From Alistipes senegalensis (GTDB taxonomy: Bacteria > Bacteroidota > Bacteroidia > Bacteroidales > Rikenellaceae): a stretch of 64,000 nucleotides of DNA. The notes below the pieces were generated by a model. The model did not search any database. It was given only the letters and a program-made list of their open reading frames with translations, and was not told where the DNA came from. The translations under genes and the position numbers were made by a program. The stretch is taken from the NCBI GenBank assembly GCA_023664045.1, contig JAMPGH010000001.1, positions 226,146 to 290,145 of the forward strand. Reading direction: 5' to 3'. Every line of letters starts with the position of its first letter. Within the stretch, counting starts at the first letter, position 1. Of the stretch, positions 26,407 to 38,390 are shown one piece after another.

Positions 26407-28890
26407 TTATCTGTTGGGAGTCTCCCACTTTTTGGTTGCGGTACATGCGGCCTGCAGCACCCGATCGCCGACCTGAAAGCGGAAATCGCCCGCTTCGAGG
26501 ATCCATTTGCCGTCATAGCCGACGAAAGCGAGATCCGAGCCTTTCAGACGCAGGACGACCGTTTTCGTCTCGCCGGGCTGCAACTCGATCTTCTCGAAAG
26601 CACGCAGACGCCGGTTGTCGGGCGAGAGCGAAGCCACCAGATCGCTGCTGAACAGCAGCACGCTCTCCTTGCCGGCCCGCCGGCCCGTGTTCGTAACGTC
26701 GACCGTGAAAGTCAGTTCATCGTCGGCCGTGAAGCCGTTCTTGTCGAGGCGGAAGTTCGAGTAGGCGAAATCGGTGTAGCTCCGACCGTACCCGAATGCC
26801 CATTGCACGGCCACCTGCGCGTCGTAGTTGTAGGCACCCTCCATCTGGCGGCCGATATGCTCGCAGGGTTTGTAGTCGTAGGTAATCAGCGAATTGATCT
26901 CCTTAGGATAGGTGAAGGGCAGTTTGCCGCTGAAATTGGCGTCGCCCGCCAGCAGCCGCGCCAGCGCATCGCCGCCGTAGTTGCCGGGCAGCATGATGTC
27001 GATCACGGCTTTCGCCGCCGGCTCGATCTCGGCGATCAGGCGCGGACGTCCTTCATTGAGCACCAGAATCACCGGCTTGCCGGTCGCAGCGAGCGCCTTG
27101 ACCAGCTCGAGCTGATTTCGCGACAACGTAAGATCGGTGAGGTTGCCCGGCGTTTCGCAATAGGAGTTTTCGCCGATGCAGGCCACGATATAATCCACAC
27201 GGTCGGCCATAGCGACCGCCTTGTCGATTTCCGGTTCGTTTTCCTCCCACCAGCTGCCGCCCTGCTTGTAGGTAACGCCGGCTTCGTAGAAAACGTTTTC
27301 ATCGCCGAACTTGGCGGTGAGAGCTTCGAGGATCGTATTGTACTGCCCGGCGCATTCGTCGGCCCGGTCGCCCTGCCACGAATAGGACCATCCGCCGTTG
27401 AGCGTCCGCATGGAGTTGGCATTGGGCCCCGTAACGAGCAATTTGACACCTTCGGACAGCGGCAGCACGTCGTCGACGTTTTTCAGCAGCACCATCGACT
27501 CCTCGGCGGCCTGCAAAGCCGCGGCCGCATGTTCGGCACTGCCGAAAAGCGGGAAATCCTCCACCTCATAATAAGGCTTCTCGAACAGATTCAGACGATA
27601 TTTCATGCGCAGGATCCGGCGCACGGCGTCGTCGATACGGCTCATGGGCACCTCGCCCTCCTCGACCAGCTCCTTGAGCAGCGTGCAGAACTTCCAGTCG
27701 TAGGGATCCATCGACATGTCGATGCCCGCATTGATCGCCAGTTTGATCGCCTCCTTCTTGTCTTTGGCGATCCGGTCGCGCTTATACAAATTGTCGATGT
27801 CGGCCCAGTCGGTTACGATCATGCCGTCCCAGTTCAGGTCTTCTTTGAGCCACCGGGTCAGCAGTTCGTAGTTGGCGTGCATGGGCAGGCCGTTGTTCAT
27901 CGACGAGTTGACCATCACCGAAAGCGCCCCGGCTTTCACCATTTCGAGATAGGGAGCGAAATGCTTCTCGCGCAAGTCCTGCACGGTGATCGACGCCGGC
28001 GTACGGTCCTTGCCGCTGACCGGAACCCCGTAACCCATGTAGTGCTTCATGCAGGCAGCCACATGGCAGTCGCCGATGCGGGCGGGATCGTCGCCCTGAA
28101 AACCCAGCACCGCTTCGCGGCCCATTTCGGCATTCAGATAACAATCCTCGCCGTAGTTCTCCCACATGCGCGGCCACCGCGGATCGCGGCCCAGATCGAC
28201 GACCGGAGCGTAGGTCCACGGAATACTCCCCGCTTTGGTTTCGTAGGCCGAGATGCGCGCGCCCTCGCGGGTAAGCGCCCGATTGAACGTCGCACCCATG
28301 TTGACGCCCTGCGGGAAGAACGTGCCGCCGAGCGTGTAGGTCGTGCCGTGAATCTGATCGACGCCGTAGATGCAGGGGATGCCGATCGCCTCCATCGACT
28401 TCTCCTGAATGCGTCCGATGATTTCGCGCCACTTTTCGGGCGTCTGGGCCACGCTGGCCGGAACGTTGAGGATCGAACCTACCTTGTAGGTGCCGATAAT
28501 CGTATCGAGCAAGGCCTCGTCCAGCCGGAATCCGCTGGCATTCTCGATGCCCATGATGCGCATGTAGATCGCCATCATCGTCTCCTGCGAAAGGCCTTCG
28601 GAGAGGTCGAAATCCTTTTCGAGACCGTATTTTTCGAGAATCCGGAAGATATCGTCTTTCGTTGCCGTGCGGGGGTCGAGCCCCGCAAAGGGGTTGACGC
28701 GTTTCTGGAGCAGGTCGATGGAGAGTTCGCACATCTGCCCCACCTTTTCGTCGAGCGTCATCCGGCGAAGCTGTTTCTCGATCTGCCGTTCGATCTTTTC
28801 GTCGCGCGGGATCGCAGGGTCCGCAGCGGACAGCAACGTCGGGATCAGCAACGACCCGACAACGCAGCATAATAACAAGGTTCTTTTCAT
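26407..28890 (-). CDS. bglX: GH3 beta-glucosidase (BglX-like), periplasmic
   Basis: 827 residues with a Sec signal ([20 protein letters not shown]). Domain order is that of BglX: a GH3 TIM barrel with [21 protein letters not shown] and [15 protein letters not shown]; the nucleophile Asp361 in MIVTDWADI; an alpha/beta sandwich with [17 protein letters not shown] and [12 protein letters not shown]; and a fibronectin-like C-terminal domain ending near [11 protein letters not shown]. It should release beta-linked glucose (or xylose) from the non-reducing end of imported oligosaccharides. It is the most distal gene of PUL2, 131 bases from the other GH3 gene, with a near-consensus -7 box (TATCTTTA, minus strand 28920-28913) in that gap. 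The symbol rests on similarity to BglX. Confidence 0.92.
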   Translation of the reverse strand: MKRTLLLCCVVGSLLIPTLLSAADPAIPRDEKIERQIEKQLRRMTLDEKVGQMCELSIDLLQKRVNPFAGLDPRTATKDDIFRILEKYGLEKDFDLSEGLSQETMMAIYMRIMGIENASGFRLDEALLDTIIGTYKVGSILNVPASVAQTPEKWREIIGRIQEKSMEAIGIPCIYGVDQIHGTTYTLGGTFFPQGVNMGATFNRALTREGARISAYETKAGSIPWTYAPVVDLGRDPRWPRMWENYGEDCYLNAEMGREAVLGFQGDDPARIGDCHVAACMKHYMGYGVPVSGKDRTPASITVQDLREKHFAPYLEMVKAGALSVMVNSSMNNGLPMHANYELLTRWLKEDLNWDGMIVTDWADIDNLYKRDRIAKDKKEAIKLAINAGIDMSMDPYDWKFCTLLKELVEEGEVPMSRIDDAVRRILRMKYRLNLFEKPYYEVEDFPLFGSAEHAAAALQAAEESMVLLKNVDDVLPLSEGVKLLVTGPNANSMRTLNGGWSYSWQGDRADECAGQYNTILEALTAKFGDENVFYEAGVTYKQGGSWWEENEPEIDKAVAMADRVDYIVACIGENSYCETPGNLTDLTLSRNQLELVKALAATGKPVILVLNEGRPRLIAEIEPAAKAVIDIMLPGNYGGDALARLLAGDANFSGKLPFTYPKEINSLITYDYKPCEHIGRQMEGAYNYDAQVAVQWAFGYGRSYTDFAYSNFRLDKNGFTADDELTFTVDVTNTGRRAGKESVLLFSSDLVASLSPDNRRLRAFEKIELQPGETKTVVLRLKGSDLAFVGYDGKWILEAGDFRFQVGDRVLQAACTATKKWETPNR

Positions 28891-29021
28891 GGGTGTTTCG
28901 AATTGGTTGTACTAAAGATACGTATTTTTTCGATACCGATACAGGGAGATCCGCATTTTTCTGTCCATACGCCGGGTACCGGCAAAGCGTCGATACCCGG
29001 CGATAGGGAAAAACGATCGGC

Positions 29022-31364
29022 TCAGCGGCCGGAACGGGAAAGCAGACGAAGCGTCGTTTCCGGTTCGAGCAGATCGGCGACCGTCGTCTTAAAGGCAGCG
29101 ACCTCGACCGCCGTACGCACCCGGATGTCGCGCGACGAAGCGCCGACAAGCAGTTCATAGCGGCCCGGCGCAACGACCCACGCCGAAGCGGCCGCATCGA
29201 ACGAAGCCAGCTCCGTTTTCGGCAGTCTCAGTACGACGCGCTCCGACTCGCCCGGCTGCAATTCGCGGGTCTTGGCGAATGCCTTGAGTTCCTTTTCCGG
29301 TTTGTTGGCTTCGGCGCGATCGGGGGCCGCAACATAGAGCTGCACCGCCTCCTTGCCCGCACGCTTGCCCGTGTTGGTGATCCGCACGGCAACCGCATAA
29401 GCGTCGGTCTCGTCTTTCACCTCAGGGGAAGCATAGTCGAACGTCGTGTAGGAGAGACCGTAGCCGAAAGGATAGGAAACCTCCTTGCCGAACGTATCGA
29501 AATAACGGTAACCCACATAGATGTCCTCCTCATAGTCGGTAAAGTCGACATTCTTCACCTCGTTCTTCTTTTTTCCGCTGTTGGAAATGTCGATATCGGC
29601 AATCATGTCCACGGGGAAGTTGGCCGAGGAGGCCGCATCCGCGAAACGTACGGGGAACGTCATGGTCAGCTTGCCGCCGGGCGAAGCCTTGCCGCTCAGC
29701 ACGTCGGCCACGCTGTTGCCGCCCTCCTGTCCGGCCTGCCATGCACACAGAATCGCATCCGGGCGATTTTTCCACGACGCCGTCTCGATCGCGCCGCCGA
29801 TATTGAGCACCACGACCGCCTTCTTGCCGGCGGCATGGAACGCCCGGCATACTTCGTCGAGCAGCGCCTTTTCTTCGCGCGTAAGTTCGAAGTCGGCTTT
29901 CTTGCGATCGAGGAACTCGCCCGACGTGCGTCCCAGCGTGATGAGCGCCGCATCGTTCGCGGCGGCCAACGCCTGCATGCGTGCTGCCGGAATCCTCATC
30001 TCGGTCGGACGCGGACGCGGCATGAACATCGCGAAACGGTCCGTCGTATCGGGACGATTGTGTTCGTTCTCGGCTGCGATATGTTGCTCGTAATCGGTTT
30101 TCAGCCGGGCATCGAGCGCATAGCCCGCCTGCTGCAAACCGTCGAGCAGCGAGACGGTGTAGGCCCGGTTCACATTGCCCGACCCCGTACCTCCGGCGAT
30201 GAAGTCGTAGGAGGTGCAGCCGAACAGGGCGATGTTCTTCACCTCTGCGGAGAGGGGAAGCGTTTCGTCCTCGTTTTTCAGCAGCACCATGCCCTCCGCA
30301 GCACAACGTCGCGTCAGGGCGGCATGGGCCTCCAGATCGGGCTTGTTCGAGAAGCGGTAGCCCCGGAAACGGGGCGTGCGCAGGATCATTTCGAGAATAC
30401 GCTTCACATTGCGGTCGAGCACCGCCTCGTCCAGCCGGCCCGCTTCCACTTCGCCGACGATCGTTTCGTATTGCTTCGGAGTTCCCGGCTGCAACATGTC
30501 GTTGCCGGCGATCATCTGCGCCGCGGCATCCTTGCCGCCGAACCAATCGGTCATGACCATACCGCGGAAACCCCATTCGTCGCGCAGGATCGAAGTCTGC
30601 AATTCGGGGTTTTCGGAGGTGTAGACCCCGTTCAGATAGTTGTAGGAGGACATCACCGTCCACGGATCGGACTCCTTGACGGCGATCTCGAACCCTTTCA
30701 GGTAGATCTCGCGCAGGGCTCGCTGCGACACGCAGGCATCGTTGGCCATGCGGTTGGTCTCCTGATTGTTCAGGGCGAAGTGTTTCACCGAAGTACCCAC
30801 GCCGTTGCTTTGCACGCCCCGTACGTAGGCCGCCGCAATCTTGCCCGAGACGACCGGATCTTCGGAGTAGTACTCGAAATTGCGGCCGCAGAGCGGATTG
30901 CGATGGATGTTGAGCGCCGGAGCCAGCAGCACGTCGGCTCCGTACTCCAGCACTTCGTTGCCGATGGCTTCGCCCACCGTCTCTACCAGCTGCCGATCCC
31001 ACGTCGAAGCCAGCAGCGTGCCGATGGGGAAATGGGTGCAGTAGTAGGTCTGCGAATCGCCTTCGCGCAGCGGATCGATGCGCAATCCGGCAGGGCCGTC
31101 GGCCAATACGACCGAGGGGATGCCCAACCGTTCGATCGGATAGGTCGTTCCGGCGGCTCCCGGAACCAGCTTGCGGGTTGCGCCGACCACGGCATTCTCG
31201 CCCGAAAATCCGGCCATGCCGGTTCCTACGACCAGACGGGCTTTCTCTTCGAGCGTCATGGCGCCCACCACCTCGTCGACCGAGGCTTTGCCCAGCTGCG
31301 GTACCCGCGGGCCGCACGCCGCGAGGGCGGCGGCCAGCAGGACGAATACGAGAGGTTTCTTCAT
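29022..31364 (-). CDS. GH3 beta-glycosidase lipoprotein
   Basis: 780 residues with a lipobox (LAAALAACGPR), so membrane-anchored, in contrast to the soluble GH3 enzyme downstream. It has MTLEEKARLVVGTGMAGF, the substrate-loop DGPAGLRI, LLAPALNIHRNPLCGRNFEYYSED, KHFALNNQETNR, and the nucleophile Asp273 in MVMTDWFGG. The C-terminal sandwich (ALFGCTSYDFIAGGTGSGNV) and fibronectin-like domain are present. The GRNFEYYSEDP type of N-terminal domain is that of GH3 beta-glucosidases/beta-xylosidases. It starts 19 bases after the esterase stop, so the two are one transcript. Confidence 0.92.
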   Translation of the reverse strand: MKKPLVFVLLAAALAACGPRVPQLGKASVDEVVGAMTLEEKARLVVGTGMAGFSGENAVVGATRKLVPGAAGTTYPIERLGIPSVVLADGPAGLRIDPLREGDSQTYYCTHFPIGTLLASTWDRQLVETVGEAIGNEVLEYGADVLLAPALNIHRNPLCGRNFEYYSEDPVVSGKIAAAYVRGVQSNGVGTSVKHFALNNQETNRMANDACVSQRALREIYLKGFEIAVKESDPWTVMSSYNYLNGVYTSENPELQTSILRDEWGFRGMVMTDWFGGKDAAAQMIAGNDMLQPGTPKQYETIVGEVEAGRLDEAVLDRNVKRILEMILRTPRFRGYRFSNKPDLEAHAALTRRCAAEGMVLLKNEDETLPLSAEVKNIALFGCTSYDFIAGGTGSGNVNRAYTVSLLDGLQQAGYALDARLKTDYEQHIAAENEHNRPDTTDRFAMFMPRPRPTEMRIPAARMQALAAANDAALITLGRTSGEFLDRKKADFELTREEKALLDEVCRAFHAAGKKAVVVLNIGGAIETASWKNRPDAILCAWQAGQEGGNSVADVLSGKASPGGKLTMTFPVRFADAASSANFPVDMIADIDISNSGKKKNEVKNVDFTDYEEDIYVGYRYFDTFGKEVSYPFGYGLSYTTFDYASPEVKDETDAYAVAVRITNTGKRAGKEAVQLYVAAPDRAEANKPEKELKAFAKTRELQPGESERVVLRLPKTELASFDAAASAWVVAPGRYELLVGASSRDIRVRTAVEVAAFKTTVADLLEPETTLRLLSRSGR

Positions 31365-31383
31365 TTCGTTCGCAGTTTCCGGG

Positions 31384-32604
<1,221 letters not shown>

Positions 32605-32696
32605 TCAACGGATTCATCCATTTCGGGCCGGACGCGATGCAACTCGGAGCCGCCCGATGATAAAATTACGAAACTTAAGGTTAAAAAACAAACGGG

Positions 32697-33662
32697 CTAC
32701 TCTTGGGCCGGCGTCCCGTCGACGACGATCGTAGCGAAGCGGATCTTCACCTCCGAAAGCGTTCCCGGCATGGAGGAACCGTCGGCATTCATGCCGAGCG
32801 TCGTAGTCAGTCCGGTGCCGGAGAACGAGTAGAGCTTGTTGCCTTCGGCGTCTTCGGCCACCGCGATGGCGATTCGTCCGGCAGTAATGTACTGCGCAGC
32901 GCCCCGATCGTCGGCCGCCCAACTGCCGCCTGACCAACCGCCCCAGTCGGCGGGCAGTTTCCAGCCGTTGGCCATCGAGCCGGCCTCCGTGGCATTCTCC
33001 TTGACCGTGTAGGTGCCGCCGAGCTGCGATGCTTCCATGTTCTCGGCGTTGACGACCACGAACTGTCCGGCCGGCGTTCCGGCGGGATCGGAGACGACGA
33101 ACGTATATTGCATCACGCCCGGAACCGTACCCGCAACCTGTCCCATCGCGTCGGTCAGGAAGACAGGCTGCGCCGAGAAACGGATCGTATAGCCGCTCGC
33201 CTCGGGATCGTCCTCGCCGATTTCGAATGCGAGAGCGCCTCGGTAGTTGCACTGGAACTCCCGGCCGTCGGCCGTCGAGAGAAGCCCCGAGAAGATGTAG
33301 AGATCGTTTATCAGATTGACGTTCAGATTGCCCGAAGCCACGGCCTCCTTGCCGTCGAGCACGGCCGAGAACTCTTTGTCGGCCGCCACTGCGGCGGTGG
33401 CCGCATAGGTATTGGCTTTCAGCACCCACTCGGCGCTGCCGATGCGCATCTCCAGTGCATGCCCGTCGGCATCCTTGAAAGTCAGCACCAGCGCCTTGAT
33501 TCCCCTGCCCAGCTTTTCGGTCGCATGCTGCTCGACCGTCGTGAAGTCGTACCGGGCTATGTCGTCGTACGTGCCGCTCAGATCGTCGATCGGTTTTTCA
33601 TCGCACGAAACGGCGATGAACCCAATGAGCAAGGCGGTCAAAATAAATCGTATGTTTTTCAT
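32697..33662 (-). CDS. PUL2 surface lipoprotein (SusE/SusF-position glycan-binding candidate)
   Basis: A 321-residue lipoprotein (GFIAVSCDEKP). I do not recognise a specific family. It is rich in short beta strands. The first part (to about 150) has YDFTTVEQHATEKLGRGIKA and ALEMRIGSAEWVLKANTYAA; the second (about 185-320) has GQFVVVNAENMEASQLGGTY and a final LSEVKIRFATIVVDG strand. Two similar sandwich-like halves are suggested. Position directly after SusC/SusD (31 bases after the SusD stop) is that of surface glycan-binding proteins, which is the basis for the functional guess. No catalytic motif is apparent. Confidence 0.65.
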   Translation of the reverse strand: MKNIRFILTALLIGFIAVSCDEKPIDDLSGTYDDIARYDFTTVEQHATEKLGRGIKALVLTFKDADGHALEMRIGSAEWVLKANTYAATAAVAADKEFSAVLDGKEAVASGNLNVNLINDLYIFSGLLSTADGREFQCNYRGALAFEIGEDDPEASGYTIRFSAQPVFLTDAMGQVAGTVPGVMQYTFVVSDPAGTPAGQFVVVNAENMEASQLGGTYTVKENATEAGSMANGWKLPADWGGWSGGSWAADDRGAAQYITAGRIAIAVAEDAEGNKLYSFSGTGLTTTLGMNADGSSMPGTLSEVKIRFATIVVDGTPAQE

Positions 33663-33693
33663 GATCGGTTTCGTTTTTTTGAGATTCCGGCGG

Positions 33694-35265
33694 CTATTGC
33701 CAGCCTTCGTTCTGTTTCATGTTGGGATTGAGCTCCATCTCCTTGCGCGGAATGGGCAGCAACTTATGCTTGGCCTTGAAGCCGTAGGTCGGATTGCTCC
33801 ATCGCCACTCCGTAGCCGTGCCCGTGAATGCGGGAATCTGCCGGCCCTGATCGGCCAGCACCGTTTCGGCGTCGCCCCAGCGGACGAGGTCCTGAAAACG
33901 CACGCTTTCCAGACACAGCTCCAGCCGCTTCTCTTTCTTCACGTCGTCGAGCGTTACCGACGAGAGCGGGGCCAGCTGCGCGCGGTCGCGGATGCGGTTG
34001 ACATAGTCCAGCGCCTTCGCATTGTCGCCGCCGAGCACGTGGGCCTCGGCCGCCAGCAGCAGCACTTCGGCATAGCGCATGACCCGATAGTTCGTCCAAA
34101 CGAACCACGGCTGCGAACCCGGAGAAACATTGTCCTCCTGCAGCAGGCGGGTTTTCCAGATGAAATAGCCTTCGTGGCCGGTGAGGCTCTCGCCCGGCAG
34201 CACCTTGACGCCTGCCGCCTCCATCTGCGCAGCGGTACGCAGCGTCCGGTTGAGCCGGTATCCGTTCTCGCCCTCCCTCTCCACGAAAGCGTCGTAGAGC
34301 GACTTGCGCGGGTTGAAGAATCCCCACGTACCGTTTTCGATGATCTTCGCGATCTCGCCCGTCATCTCCAGCCGGTCGGAGCGCCAGCCGTACATCAGGT
34401 AGAACATCGTGTTGTTCTCGAAGTGGGCCCAGCTCATCTGTTCGGGATCGTCGCGTTTCTGGATTTCGAGCATCGCCTCGCAGCTGTTGTTGTTGGCCGA
34501 GTGGAGCAGCATGTCGTAATCGCCCCGGAAGAGGTCGTACTTCTGCGATTCGATCACCTCGTCCAGAACGGCGGCCGCCTCGGCGTATTTACCCTGAAAC
34601 ACATAGGCTTTGCCCAACATGGCCTGTGCGACTTCGCGGGTTACGCGCATGCCCGTCGCCGTATCGTCGACGCCGCTCTTCGAGGGCAGCGCATCCGAAT
34701 CGATGGCCTCCTGGAGATCTTCTTCGATAAAGGCCCACAGCTGCTCCGCCGTGCTGTTGCTCTTGCGGTACTCGCCCGGAGCGAGCAGATGGTCGACTTT
34801 GGGAGCCGTGCCGAAGAGCGTTACCAGATCGAAATAGGCCCATGCGCGGAAGAAGCGGGCTTCGGCCACCGTACGGGCCTTGCCGGGCGTGTCGGGATCG
34901 ACCTTTCCGATGATGAGATTGGCCTTGTAAACGAGGGCGTACATCCCCGAATAAAAACCCTGCACGATGCCGTTGTCCGTGCCGAACGTATACTCGTTCA
35001 GTCGCTCCATGTCGGAGTTGTCGCCGCGTCCGCCGCCGCCCGCATAGACGTCGTCGGAGAGCAGGTTTTTGGCATAGAACCAGTTGGCGTAAAGCCCGTC
35101 CCACGTGCCGTAGAGCGATGCGAGCGCCTGCAGTGCCTCGTCGTCGGTTCGATAGAAATCGTCCTGACCGCCCATGTTGCCGTGTTTGGGAATATCGAGA
35201 TAGCTTTCGCAGCCGACCGCGAAAATCCACATCAGGGCCGACAACAAGATATATTTGGTTTTCAT
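33694..35265 (-). CDS. SusD/RagB-family lipoprotein (PUL2)
   Basis: 523 residues with lipobox FAVGCESYLD. TPR-like helices (DEALQALASLYGTW, ARFFRAWAYFDLVTLFG, QLWAFIEEDLQEAIDS) and the C-terminal family signature RYAEVLLLAAEAHVLGG, KALDYVNRIRDRA, KKEKRLELCLESVRFQDL are all present. It forms the lid over the SusC encoded 21 bases upstream. The binding region cannot be tied to a glycan from sequence alone. Confidence 0.96.
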   Translation of the reverse strand: MKTKYILLSALMWIFAVGCESYLDIPKHGNMGGQDDFYRTDDEALQALASLYGTWDGLYANWFYAKNLLSDDVYAGGGGRGDNSDMERLNEYTFGTDNGIVQGFYSGMYALVYKANLIIGKVDPDTPGKARTVAEARFFRAWAYFDLVTLFGTAPKVDHLLAPGEYRKSNSTAEQLWAFIEEDLQEAIDSDALPSKSGVDDTATGMRVTREVAQAMLGKAYVFQGKYAEAAAVLDEVIESQKYDLFRGDYDMLLHSANNNSCEAMLEIQKRDDPEQMSWAHFENNTMFYLMYGWRSDRLEMTGEIAKIIENGTWGFFNPRKSLYDAFVEREGENGYRLNRTLRTAAQMEAAGVKVLPGESLTGHEGYFIWKTRLLQEDNVSPGSQPWFVWTNYRVMRYAEVLLLAAEAHVLGGDNAKALDYVNRIRDRAQLAPLSSVTLDDVKKEKRLELCLESVRFQDLVRWGDAETVLADQGRQIPAFTGTATEWRWSNPTYGFKAKHKLLPIPRKEMELNPNMKQNEGWQ

Positions 35266-35286
35266 CGTTTCGTTAGTTGAGATTGG

Positions 35287-38200
35287 TTAAAATTCGACGT
35301 TGAGACCGAACACGACCTTTTTCGAGCCCGGATAGGAGCCCTTGTCGATGCCCATGCCCGAAGTGGCGTTCGTCGCGGCTTCGGGATCGAATCCGGGATA
35401 TTTCGAGAACGTTACGAAGTCGTCCAGCGAAACATACACGCGCAGATGCTGGATGAAGGCCTTTTTGGTCCACGGCTTCGGGAACGTATAGCCCAGCTGG
35501 ATCTGCTTGATCTTGAAGAACGAACCGTCGTAGACCATCGCATCGGAGTACTGGTATTTGTCCATGTTGTTGGCATTGGCGCGCGGCACCGTACCCGAGG
35601 TGTTCTGCGCCGTCCAGCGGTTGTCGTAGAACACCTCTTTCAGCTTGTTGGAAGCCTGACGGTCGAACTTGTTGATGCAGTTGAAGATGTCGTTGCCCTG
35701 CGAACCGGTGCCGAAAACGGTCAGGTCGAGACCTTTCCATGCCGCCGTCAGCGTGATGCCGTAGGTGAAGTCGGGAATGGCGTCGCCGATATAGGTCAGG
35801 TCGCCGTCGCTCACGTCGCCGCTGCCGTCGAGATCCTCGAACGTGGGATCGCCCGTCGCAGGATCTACGCCCGCGAATTTGTAACCCCGGAAATAATAGA
35901 TGGGATAGCCCTTCTCGAAGTAGGTGATGGGCGTGTTGTGGAACGTCGTGCCCGACAGGCGCACCAGCGAGGGATCGAGGTAGGTTACCTTGTTTTTCAG
36001 CGTAGCGATGTTCCCGCGCACCGAGTAGGAGAAATCGCCCACGCGGTCGCGCCAGCCCAGCTCGATTTCCCAGCCGCGGTTGCTGACATTGCCGGCGTTG
36101 ATGGGCGAAACCGTACCGCCGACGATCAGCGAAGGCGTGGTGCCGCCGACCAGCAGGTCTTTGGTCTTCTTGTCGTACCAGTCGAGGCTGAACGTCAGCC
36201 GGTCGTTGAAGAACCGGGCGTCCAGACCGATGTCGACCTGCTCGGAGGTCTCCCACTTCAGCTCGGGATTGCCCATCGAACTGGGAGCGGAACCCTGCGT
36301 ATAGTTGTTGCCCGGCACGAAAGGATAGATGCGGTCCAGCGCCATGTCGGTGCTGTAGCTGTAACCGCTCAAGGCGGCGAGGCTACCGTTCTGACCCCAG
36401 CTTGCACGGAGTTTGAGGCTGGAAACCCACCTGCGGGCCGGTTCGAAGAAGGGCTCCTCCGAGATCGCCCAGCCGGCCGAGACGGCAGGGAAGTAACCCC
36501 AGCGATTCGACGCGGGAAGCTGCGCGAGGTCGGCGGCATCGGCGCGCAGCGAAGCCTGAATCATATAGCGTCCGGCGAATTCGTAGCCCACGCGGCCGAA
36601 ATAGGAGAGTTTCGCCGATTCGGTCTCTTCGCCGCTGACGCTCTTGGTGGCCGACGCATTGGCATAGTTGAGGTACCAGAAGAGCGGATCGTTCTTTTTC
36701 AGCGCATTCTCCTCGTTGCCGGCAAGACTGCCGTTGACATAGTTGTAGGAGGATTTCTGGAACGACATGCCGATCATGGCCGAGAGGGTGTGCCGGCCGA
36801 AAGTCCGCATGTAGCTGGCGAAGTTCTCCCACTGATAATAGATCGACGTGGAGGAACCGGCCGAATAACCCAGATAGGGATTGATGCGTTCGGAATTGTT
36901 GTAGCTCGGCAACGAGACCGTGGAGGTACGCGTGCCCGAGAGGCGGTAACCGAAGCGCGAGGTGATGGTCAACCCCTTCACCGGTTTCAGATCGCCGTAG
37001 AGCGATCCCGTAACGTTGAAGCCGCCGCTCTTGCCGACGTTGTTGTCGCGCATGATCAGAGGCTGGCCGAATTCGCCCGTGAAGAACGGAGAGACCGAGT
37101 AATAGTTGCCGCGGGCATCCTTGAGCAGAGGTTGGCCGTTGTTCAGGGCCGAAAGCATGTTCATCGGCAGCCTGTCGGGCGCATAGACGTCCGGCGTGAG
37201 CGGATCCATCAGCAGCACCGACGCCAGCAGACTGCCGTACTCGTCGGCTTCGGCCACCGTGCGGGTATCGTACTTCTCGATCTGATTGGTCGAACCCACT
37301 TTCAGCCACGGCTTGATCTCGTATTCGCCGTTGACGGTAGCCGTCAGCCGCTTGTAGGTGTCGGCATCGCCCTTGACGATGCCGTCGTTGTCCAGATAGG
37401 AGAGCGAAAGGTAATAGTTGCCCCGTTCGTTGCCGTTCGTGAAGGCGATGTTGTGTTTCTGCATCGTGCTCGTTTCGAACGTTACGTCGGTCCACGACGT
37501 GTTGGTTACGCCGTCCCAGTTGCCCAGCAGGAAGTCGCGCGAGAGGATCTTACCCTCGGTCATGTATTCGATATACTGTTCGGAATTGAGCATCTTGGGA
37601 ATGCGGGCCAGCGACTGCCACGAATACTGGAAATCGTAGGTCAGCTTGCCTCTGCCCGCCGAACCTTTCTTGGTGGAGATCAGCACCACGCCGTTGCCGG
37701 CTTCGGCACCGTAGATCGCGGCCGAAGCGGCATCCTTGAGCACCTCCATCGAGGCGATGTCGTTGGGATCGATGCCGCTGACGTCGCTCAGCCGGATGCC
37801 GTCGACCACATAAAGCGGATTGGAGGAGACATTCGACGAGAAGCCGCGCACGCGCACCGTCGGCGAAGCGCCCGGAGCCGACGAGCCCTGAATGACCTGC
37901 ACGCCGGCCGTCTTGCCCTGCAGGGCCGACTGGGCGTTGGTGATCGTGCGGTTCTGCATGTCCTCGGCTTTCACCTGAGAAATCGCGCCCGTTACCGAAC
38001 TCTTCTTCTGTACGCCGTAACCGACGACGACCACTTCGTCCACGGTCTGGGAATCTTCGTGCAGCACGGCGTCGACCACGTCGCCCGAGACTACGATCCG
38101 CTGCGGAACATAGCCCAGATAGGAGAACTCCAGCGTCGCCCCCGGAGCCACGGTCAGGACATAGCGACCGTTCAGGTCGGTTACGGTACCGTTGATCGTG

Positions 38201-38364
38201 CCCTGCTCGATCACGTTCACGCCGATCATGGGATTGTGCCGATCGTCGAGCACCGTACCTGAAACCTGAGCGGGCCCTTGCGCCGATACCCTCGGCAGGA
38301 ATCCCACGAGCAAGAGCACTGCCAACAGCACGCTCTTCGCTTGATGCGAGTAAAAGTTTTTCAT
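35287..38364 (-). CDS. SusC/RagA-family TonB-linked outer membrane transporter (PUL2)
   Basis: 1025 residues. The signal peptide ends near RVSAQG, followed by a carboxypeptidase-like domain (VSGTVLDDRHNPMIGVNVIE), a linker with VDEVVVVGYGVQKKSSVTGA, the plug with NPLYVVDGIRLSDV, and a large barrel ending KKVVFGLNVEF. It imports oligosaccharides generated at the surface. Together with SusD (21 bases downstream) and the type-B esterase (26 bases upstream) it is part of one minus-strand transcript driven from the divergent region at 40038-40262. Confidence 0.97.
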   Translation of the reverse strand: MKNFYSHQAKSVLLAVLLLVGFLPRVSAQGPAQVSGTVLDDRHNPMIGVNVIEQGTINGTVTDLNGRYVLTVAPGATLEFSYLGYVPQRIVVSGDVVDAVLHEDSQTVDEVVVVGYGVQKKSSVTGAISQVKAEDMQNRTITNAQSALQGKTAGVQVIQGSSAPGASPTVRVRGFSSNVSSNPLYVVDGIRLSDVSGIDPNDIASMEVLKDAASAAIYGAEAGNGVVLISTKKGSAGRGKLTYDFQYSWQSLARIPKMLNSEQYIEYMTEGKILSRDFLLGNWDGVTNTSWTDVTFETSTMQKHNIAFTNGNERGNYYLSLSYLDNDGIVKGDADTYKRLTATVNGEYEIKPWLKVGSTNQIEKYDTRTVAEADEYGSLLASVLLMDPLTPDVYAPDRLPMNMLSALNNGQPLLKDARGNYYSVSPFFTGEFGQPLIMRDNNVGKSGGFNVTGSLYGDLKPVKGLTITSRFGYRLSGTRTSTVSLPSYNNSERINPYLGYSAGSSTSIYYQWENFASYMRTFGRHTLSAMIGMSFQKSSYNYVNGSLAGNEENALKKNDPLFWYLNYANASATKSVSGEETESAKLSYFGRVGYEFAGRYMIQASLRADAADLAQLPASNRWGYFPAVSAGWAISEEPFFEPARRWVSSLKLRASWGQNGSLAALSGYSYSTDMALDRIYPFVPGNNYTQGSAPSSMGNPELKWETSEQVDIGLDARFFNDRLTFSLDWYDKKTKDLLVGGTTPSLIVGGTVSPINAGNVSNRGWEIELGWRDRVGDFSYSVRGNIATLKNKVTYLDPSLVRLSGTTFHNTPITYFEKGYPIYYFRGYKFAGVDPATGDPTFEDLDGSGDVSDGDLTYIGDAIPDFTYGITLTAAWKGLDLTVFGTGSQGNDIFNCINKFDRQASNKLKEVFYDNRWTAQNTSGTVPRANANNMDKYQYSDAMVYDGSFFKIKQIQLGYTFPKPWTKKAFIQHLRVYVSLDDFVTFSKYPGFDPEAATNATSGMGIDKGSYPGSKKVVFGLNVEF

Positions 38365-38390
38365 TGGTTATGGATTAGGTTAAGGTTGTG

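Noticed and set aside
28913-28920. A minus-strand box TATCTTTA upstream of the distal GH3 gene as a separate feature
   Set aside because: It has one mismatch in the last position of TAnnTTTG and no -33 element; it is mentioned in the gene entry but not listed as a promoter.
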